A DNA stretch of 10,996 bases from Dictyocoela muelleri (Eukaryota; Microsporidia). Positions 7,188 through 10,996 of this stretch are shown here, in pieces (the first letter of the stretch is position 1; each line of letters opens with the position of its first letter). A model generated the notes under the pieces. It was not told the DNA's origin, searched no databases, and saw only the letters and a program-made list of their open reading frames with translations. Position numbers and translations under genes: made by a program. The stretch spans positions 1 to 10,996 of the forward strand of contig SDVU01000737.1 in NCBI GenBank assembly GCA_016256075.1, written 5' to 3'.

Positions 7188-8370
7188 AAGCTATTTGTCC
7201 AGGTACATAATGATTACAATCATATTTATTTATATTTGTCACATTGTCTAAATAATGATTTGAGATTGTTTTTGATAAACTATCTGAAAAATCATAAACT
7301 ATCAACATTTTTTCTTCACACACAGACCCTACATTATATTTTTCGCACCTCATACATTCAGTTAGATTTTGAATTTCCAATCTAAAAATCGATTTTGTAT
7401 TTATTTCTTCGAAAATTTTGTTGGTCAAATTCTTAAAAAACTCGGCTGAATCTCCCATAGAGCGATAATAAATGGTTTTTCTAATGCGGAGTTCTACCAG
7501 TATAAAATTAATATCATCGGCAATGTTAATGCTAATTTTATTTTTAACATATGGCTCACTGAAAAAATAATCTTTTACAGCGTTTAGCAGAAAATTATCG
7601 GATCTTTTAGGCTTTTTAAATTTATTTCGAAATGCGTATTTTTCAAAAATATTCTTCAGATGCTTTGAAAAGTTGTGATTTTCATTGATTTTTGAAACAA
7701 AATTGCGAAATATTCGTAAAGAAAATAAACATTGAAGAACTGAAGATGCGAAACATATGTTTCCACAGTTTCTAATTCCAACTAAATTAAAATCATTATT
7801 GTTTTTCTGCTTCTTTCTAATTCTTTTTCGTTTCTCACTTTTTATATTTTTAAATTGATTTTTATTCTGATCATCTCCTGTGCTTTTAATTTTATCGTCT
7901 TCATTGGTATTTGCTGATTTATTTGTAACTGAATCTTTTGCATTCGATTCGTTGTTTTCTTGACCTGGTTTTTTTAATGTTTTCTCGGTCCGTCTCTCAC
8001 TCATATTGCTATTATTAGAAAAGGATTCAGTTCCTCCGTGTTTTTCATCACCATTATCAAGATTTTCATCATATTCTGATTTATTGTCTATAATATAATT
8101 GCTATTCTCATCACTGATATAATCGTTATTCTCATCACTCATATAATTGTCATTCTCATCACTGATATAATTGGTATTATCCCAAGATCGGTGACAAGCG
8201 TAATCTGAATTTTCATAATTTCTATGAAAGGCGTATTTTAAATGTTTATAAAAAATGTAGCCAATGTAAGCAATGTTTGTAGCGAGCACGATCGAAAGAA
8301 AAATCTTTATTGTTAAAATCATTGTGCTTTTTATGTCAGTACTTTTAAATTCAATATTATCAGTTATCAT
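7165..8370 (-). CDS. Membrane-anchored ubiquitin-specific protease (C19 family), N-terminal and Cys-box part
   Basis: A USP-family deubiquitinase, a cysteine protease that removes ubiquitin from proteins. Of 401 codons in this frame, residues 17-40 form one hydrophobic segment (ILTIKIFLSIVLATNIAYIG), a probable membrane anchor. Residues 68-99 are an 8-residue acidic repeat (YISDENDN, YMSDENND, YISDENSN), and about 100-192 are polar and then strongly basic (EKRKRIRKKQK). The Cys box is VGIRNCGNICFASSVLQCL, with catalytic Cys at about 206 and Ile in place of the usual Thr before it. A CMRC pair (339-342) suggests the USP zinc ribbon. The His box lies in the overlapping frame at 6894-7187. The start is the ATG at 8368-8370, directly after a CCCCC run. 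Anchoring recalls USP30-type enzymes, but the compartment is unknown; mitosome or ER would be inference. Confidence 0.87.
   Translation of the reverse strand: MITDNIEFKSTDIKSTMILTIKIFLSIVLATNIAYIGYIFYKHLKYAFHRNYENSDYACHRSWDNTNYISDENDNYMSDENNDYISDENSNYIIDNKSEYDENLDNGDEKHGGTESFSNNSNMSERRTEKTLKKPGQENNESNAKDSVTNKSANTNEDDKIKSTGDDQNKNQFKNIKSEKRKRIRKKQKNNNDFNLVGIRNCGNICFASSVLQCLFSLRIFRNFVSKINENHNFSKHLKNIFEKYAFRNKFKKPKRSDNFLLNAVKDYFFSEPYVKNKISINIADDINFILVELRIRKTIYYRSMGDSAEFFKNLTNKIFEEINTKSIFRLEIQNLTECMRCEKYNVGSVCEEKMLIVYDFSDSLSKTISNHYLDNVTNINKYDCNHYVPGQIAYEYCRDW
8090..8175 (-). repeat. 24-bp coding tandem repeat (SDEN repeat)
   Basis: Three to four 24-bp units lie within the protease gene. On the plus strand they carry TTCTCATCACT-type strings about 24 bp apart, and they code YISDENDN-type octapeptides. 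This is probably a disordered acidic linker between the membrane anchor and the catalytic domain, and a likely site of length variation between strains. Confidence 0.88.
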
Positions 8371-8394
8371 TGGGGGTTAATTAAAAAATTTTAT
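8371..8394 (-). promoter_or_regulatory. Microsporidian-type CCC motif and AAATTT-like signal
   Basis: Read on the minus strand, the bases before the protease ATG are ATAAAATTTTTTAATTAACC, then CCCA, then ATG. The CCCCC run (8372-8376) is one base from the ATG, and the AAATTT-like tract (8383-8394) lies about 12-24 bases upstream. In microsporidia a CCC- or GGG-like motif immediately ahead of the start plus an AAATTT-like element is the described gene-start signature. This decides the start codon and points to the organism group. Role in transcription is inferred from the family, not seen. Confidence 0.75.
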
Positions 8395-8640
8395 ATCAAA
8401 AAGGAACGTGGCTTGTTTTTATTTTTTTTTAAATTTGGATGTTAAATTTAAAATTTTGAATGGTTAACATTGATTTTTGCGATAAATATTTGGGATTGTT
8501 GTGATAAATAGAGCAACATGCATATAAGGTTAAAATGCTTATAAATGCATATGAGGGAAAAATGCACATTTTTATGGTTTTATTATAAATACATATAGAT
8601 TTATAATAAGGGTGTATGGATTGGATTTTCAAATTATTAA
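8395..8640. other. AT-rich upstream region of the protease gene
   Basis: No gene is recognised. Scattered ATGCAT/TTTATAATAAG-like strings (around 8518-8612) resemble the unit of the tandem repeat at 8957-9060 and may be stray copies of it. A 72-codon minus-strand open frame here shows no recognisable family and no CCC motif at its start. Confidence 0.5.
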
Positions 8641-8641
8641 C

Positions 8642-8736
8642 AACCAATTATTTTACATATCTGTAAAACACAAATTGTTTCTAATGATATATTTGTTAAA
8701 TTATAATTGGTTCCATTAAATGGTTTCAACCAATTA
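8642..8736. repeat. Inverted repeat AACCAATTAT with nested hairpin
   Basis: AACCAATTAT (8642-8651) and ATAATTGGTT (8703-8712) are perfect 10-bp arms, and a third AACCAATTA occurs at 8728-8736. Inside the loop, TTTTACA and TGTAAAA form a second hairpin with a 4-base loop near 8650-8668. The structure lies about 270-365 bp upstream of the protease start. It could be a remnant of a small inverted-repeat element; nothing ties it to regulation. Confidence 0.65.
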
Positions 8737-8908
8737 AAAACAAAGCTTATCGATTTAAAACTAGAAAATAAAAGATTTTATTAAATGCATGCTTTCACCA
8801 TTTTTTTCATCTTCGTCTTTTATTAAAAGAGACCTTTCAAGAATACGAGTGTCTCTTAAAGACATATTAAATGTCACTATCGTAAAACCATCGTTGGATA
8901 TCTATCTA

Positions 8909-8957
8909 CTGTCGTAAACTGACAGGCTATGCCGAAGCCTACCGAGGATACGTCGGT
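8909..8957 (+). other. Three consecutive 17-nt stem-loops
   Basis: Three perfect 5-bp stems, each with a 7-base loop, lie side by side: CTGTC-GTAAACT-GACAG (8909-8925), AGGCT-ATGCCGA-AGCCT (8924-8940) and ACCGA-GGATACG-TCGGT (8941-8957). The first two overlap by two bases and the third follows directly. The patch is GC-richer than the surrounding DNA and runs straight into a tandem repeat at 8957. A structured RNA or a protein-binding site is possible. It does not fit a tRNA, as there is no acceptor stem and no T-arm consensus. Confidence 0.7.
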
Positions 8958-9060
8958 ATGCATTTATAATAAGAGCATGTGCATTTATAATAAGAAAATA
9001 TGCATTTTATAATAAGTGCATGTGGATTTATTAGAAAAGGTATGCATTTATAATAACCCC
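8957..9060 (+). repeat. 21-bp tandem repeat TATGCATTTATAATAAG
   Basis: Five units of 20-22 bp begin at 8957, 8978, 8999, 9021 and 9041. Each has a core close to TATGCATTTATAATAAG followed by four variable bases, and the fourth unit is the most diverged (TGTGGATTTATTAGAAAAGG). It is a minisatellite with no known function. Confidence 0.88.
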
Positions 9061-9108
9061 GTGTCTATTTCAATAAGTTTTCGTGTTTATAGATAATATT
9101 GCGTATAT

Positions 9109-9157
9109 AAAATGTTAATAAAATGTTAATAAAATGTTAAAAAAAATGATAAAATGT
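9109..9157 (+). repeat. 11-bp tandem repeat AAAATGTTAAT
   Basis: Two exact 11-bp units (9109-9119, 9120-9130) are followed by AAAATGTTAA (9131-9140) and a further AAAATGTTAA at about 9150-9160 after an A-rich interruption. This is simple low-complexity expansion in AT-rich DNA. Confidence 0.8.
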
Positions 9158-9166
9158 TAAAATTTT

Positions 9167-9193
9167 AAACCCGATCCTGAAAAACGACAAACC
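9167..9193 (-). repeat. Inverted partner of the 6245-6269 repeat
   Basis: Read on the minus strand this is GGTTTGTCGTTTTTCAGGAT followed by CGGGTTT. It matches TTTGTCGTTTTTTCGGATCG plus GGGTT at 6245-6269 except for one or two indels. Flanking sequence does not match on either side, so the shared piece is only about 25 bp. The two copies are inverted relative to each other and lie on either side of the ubiquitin protease gene. Confidence 0.65.
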
Positions 9194-9670
9194 TCAAATA
9201 TTAATATTGAAATTTTAAATTGTAAAAGATAAAAAAATATTGATAAATCAAGTTTATATTTATAATGAACATAAAATACTTGTTAATTTATTTTATTGGC
9301 AATGTATGAGTATAAATTCTGCGGTATAATTAATAAATATATTAATAAGTCTGTTGTTTTAATTACCAAATTACATGAAATTATTTAATAAAAGTTAAGA
9401 ACAATATTTTTTTCAAAAAATTATTTATAAAAACTAAAATATCTTGAATACTTCTGTTTTTATTTATACAATTTTAAGGTCTTTATTACAAAAAATAATT
9501 TGCGGATATTTTTACAAGTTGACAAATAGAACATTTTAAAATGTTTAATCAGACAAATTTGAAATATTGTGAAATTTCTAATTTACGTTGATAAATTTTT
9601 ATGTTAACTTGGTTCAAAAGAAAATGATAATGAAATGATAATAATATTATTTTTTTTAGTGTAATTTTAG
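9194..9670. other. AT-rich intergenic stretch, nothing recognised
   Basis: About 480 bases of AT-rich DNA. I see no gene, RNA or clear repeat. A minus-strand open frame of 83 codons (9549-9800) is phenylalanine-, leucine- and isoleucine-rich. It overlaps the end of the pogo-like element and is taken as chance. Confidence 0.6.
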
Positions 9671-9673
9671 AAG

Positions 9674-10396
9674 TACAGTATTCCCCCTTTTTACCAAAAA
9701 TGAAAAAAACGCAAAAAAATAGTAAAAATAAAGAGGGTGGTAAAATAAAGGGGTTTGGTAAAATGCAAAAAAGAAAAATTTTATAAAAATAATATATCAC
9801 TTTTTTATTTTTAGATAATCCAAAATCGTCTTAAATTCGGTTTTTTTTGTCGTTCTAATTGACGTCTCTAAACGCTCAAAAATCTCACAGATGGATTGAT
9901 AAATGTTTCCTTTACTGAAAAAAAAAGATTTAAGGGTTTTTAAAGATTCAACAGCACCTTTAATTGCGACTTAGTTCGTCACTATTTCATCATCAGTTTT
10001 GATGCTGTTTTTCTTTATTTACATCATCATATGTTTAAAAATAAGTTATTTTTTGGCGAATATCTGCTATAAAGTTGAATCTCTGATATTTCATTATTAG
10101 AGTCTTCTGATTTTGAATCAAAGTTTAAGAATTCATCATGTTATATTGCATCTAATGCAAATAAATGGTGAATAATTTGATCATAGTTGTCTATTCTTTC
10201 TTCAGCTTCACACAAAAACAGTTTTTAGTTCATACTGCAAGAAAAAACTTTCATCCAGCAATTTCTAATAGTTTCTTTTGTCAGATTATCCCAAACATAC
10301 TTTGCATAAATAATTACATCTTTTAATTTAAAATTTTTATATAAAGTCTCTATATTGACACTTTGCGATAAAGCAATTAATATTTCCCGCGCAGAG
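9674..10396 (-). mobile_element. Pogo/Tigger-like DNA transposon remnant with one terminal repeat
   Basis: One end of a Tc1/mariner-superfamily, pogo-like element. The dinucleotide TA (9674-9675) is followed by CAGTATTCCCCCTTTTTACC (9676-9695), which has the CAGT start and TA flank typical of pogo/Tigger ends. Inside it are three related subterminal units of about 17 bp with GGTAAAAT and AAAGGGG strings (about 9720-9772), partly inverted relative to the terminal repeat. The C-terminal part of a transposase follows at 9797-10396. The other end and the catalytic core are not in the window: similarity stops at about 10396, inside a GC-richer repeat. Confidence 0.65.
9797..10396 (-). pseudogene. 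Pogo/Tigger-like transposase, C-terminal relic
   Basis: A decayed C-terminal stretch of about 200 codons. The clearest part is DVIIYAKYVWDNLTKETIRN running into CW (coded near 10245-10310). It matches the tail seen after the DDE domain of Tigger/jerky-type transposases, where a tryptophan-containing helix is followed by T-x-E-T-I-x-N-C-W. After it come AEERIDNYDQIIHH, an acidic SKSEDSNNE stretch, and a final segment with AVESLKTLKSFF and ETSIRTTKK, ending at TGA 9797-9799. There are about four in-frame stops (for example TAA at 10225-10227) and one frame change near 10020-10030. The catalytic domain is missing, so the family call rests on the tail alone. Confidence 0.68.
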
Positions 10397-10421
10397 CGAG
10401 ACCTATGCGCACTGCGAGACC
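10386..10421. repeat. GC-richer 18-bp repeat, possible inverted copy C of the minisatellite
   Basis: Two 18-bp units lie in tandem, GCGCAGAGCGAGACCTAT and GCGCACTGCGAGACCTTT (from about 10389), agreeing at 15 of 18 positions. Read on the minus strand the first contains TCTCGCTCTGCGC, which matches TCTCGCGCTGCGC of copy A (4370-4382) at 12 of 13. It may therefore be a diverged inverted relative of the minisatellite at 4331-4402 and 6053-6145. It begins where similarity to the pogo-like transposase ends. Confidence 0.6.
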
Positions 10422-10472
10422 TTTTTATATTTTTTGATTTTTTTATATTGATTTTTTTTTATATAATGATTT

Positions 10473-10567
10473 TTATTAATATTTAAATTTTATAATATTT
10501 AAATTTTATTAATATTTAAATTTTATAATATTTAAATTTTATTAATATTTAAATTTTATTAAATTTT
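10473..10567 (+). repeat. 33-bp AT tandem repeat built of 17 + 16 bp monomers
   Basis: Monomers TTATTAATATTTAAATT (17 bp) and TTATAATATTTAAATT (16 bp) alternate for about two and a half 33-bp units. The TAATATTTAAATTTTA core is nearly palindromic. This is a simple AT minisatellite with no other signal. Confidence 0.88.
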
Positions 10568-10645
10568 TGTTGCATCGGAGGGGAACCCCTCAACACAATA
10601 GCTAATCAATTTCCAAACTACCATTCGTCTACAAGGCCTAGTGTT
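10568..10645. other. Small GC-richer island with GAGGGG hairpin
   Basis: The island carries a perfect hairpin, GAGGGG-AA-CCCCTC (10578-10591), followed by about 50 bases of ordinary complexity. I recognise no gene, tRNA or element in it. Confidence 0.5.
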
Positions 10646-10996
10646 TTTTATTACATTATATTTGAATATTTTATTTAATTTTAACAATGAAAATTTTTAT
10701 TGTTAACTATAATTCTCCATTTTGTAAATATAAGTATTTATAAATTATTAAAAATATCATAATTTTTTTTATATTAAAAATCAATAAAAAATAAAATAAT
10801 GTAAAAAAATTGTATAGACAAAATTTATATTACTTTTTTAAATACTATTATTAAAAAAATTTATTTTTAAAAATTATTAATTGTCGAACGCCAGATCATA
10901 TCTCACGCCAGATCGGCAACCACATACTTTTCAATAATTTATTTTCATATTATGACCTTAAAAAATAAATAAAAAGTCAAACCTCTTAATTACGTC
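10646..10996. other. AT-rich stretch with a short direct repeat
   Basis: This is mostly A/T runs with no gene. The one exception is a 17-bp direct repeat beginning ACGCCAGATC (10888-10904 and 10905-10921), a small GC-richer patch of unknown nature. Confidence 0.6.

Noticed and set aside
8429-8647. Minus-strand open frame of 72 codons as a small gene
   Set aside because: No recognisable domain, no CCC motif at the start, and composition expected from AT-rich DNA.
8909-8957. tRNA gene
   Set aside because: The 5-bp/7-base stem-loops recall tRNA arms, but there is no acceptor stem, no variable region and no TTCGA-type T loop.
8895-8965. Fragment of a Merlin transposase
   Set aside because: One plus-strand frame gives GYAEAYRGY, faintly like the DCxxxYRGL region of the family, but nothing around it matches; likely chance.
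9549-9800. Minus-strand open frame of 83 codons
   Set aside because: Hydrophobic low-complexity translation crossing the pogo-like terminal repeat; no start signal or family.

Overview
The window is very AT-rich, gene-poor eukaryotic DNA, most likely from a transposon-loaded microsporidian. The best single clue is the start of the only host gene: on the minus strand a CCCCC run sits directly before the ATG and an AAATTT-like tract lies just upstream. That is the signal pair described for microsporidian genes. The mix of transposons (Merlin, MULE, pogo-like, Ty3-like) and the lack of visible introns also fit. I cannot name the species.

Left part (1-4085) is a nest of dead elements. A broken Ty3/gypsy-like LTR retrotransposon fossil lies on the minus strand from about 75 to 2982, with gag, protease and part of reverse transcriptase recognisable. 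A Merlin-type DNA transposon on the plus strand (331-1300) is inserted in its reverse transcriptase region and is bracketed by an exact 8-bp target duplication. A second, unrelated Merlin-type element (about 2983-4085, minus strand) abuts the gag end. It has imperfect terminal inverted repeats and a perfect 38-bp palindrome around its transposase start codon.

Centre (4086-6260): a broken MULE transposon (about 4446-6041, minus strand) has poor terminal inverted repeats. Two direct copies of a GC-richer 22-24-bp minisatellite flank it. A cluster of GTCGTTTTT hairpins follows on the right.

Host gene (6894-8370, minus strand): a ubiquitin-specific protease with a membrane anchor near its N-terminus, an acidic SDEN repeat, and Cys-box and His-box motifs. 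As sequenced, the catalytic domain is split by a +1 frame change. An AT-rich 22-bp tandem repeat lies just past its 3' end.

Right part (8371-10996) holds no intact gene. It has inverted repeats upstream of the protease, three consecutive 17-nt stem-loops running into a 21-bp tandem repeat, and an 11-bp tandem repeat. It also has a C-terminal relic of a pogo/Tigger-like transposase with one terminal inverted repeat (9676-10396), an AT-rich 33-bp tandem repeat, and two small GC-richer islands.

The most unusual theme is that short GC-richer hairpin or minisatellite islands (1-71, 4331-4447, 6053-6260, 10386-10421) sit at the edges or break points of older transposon copies, and that some are related to each other. 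I did not find a convincing new multi-gene system.
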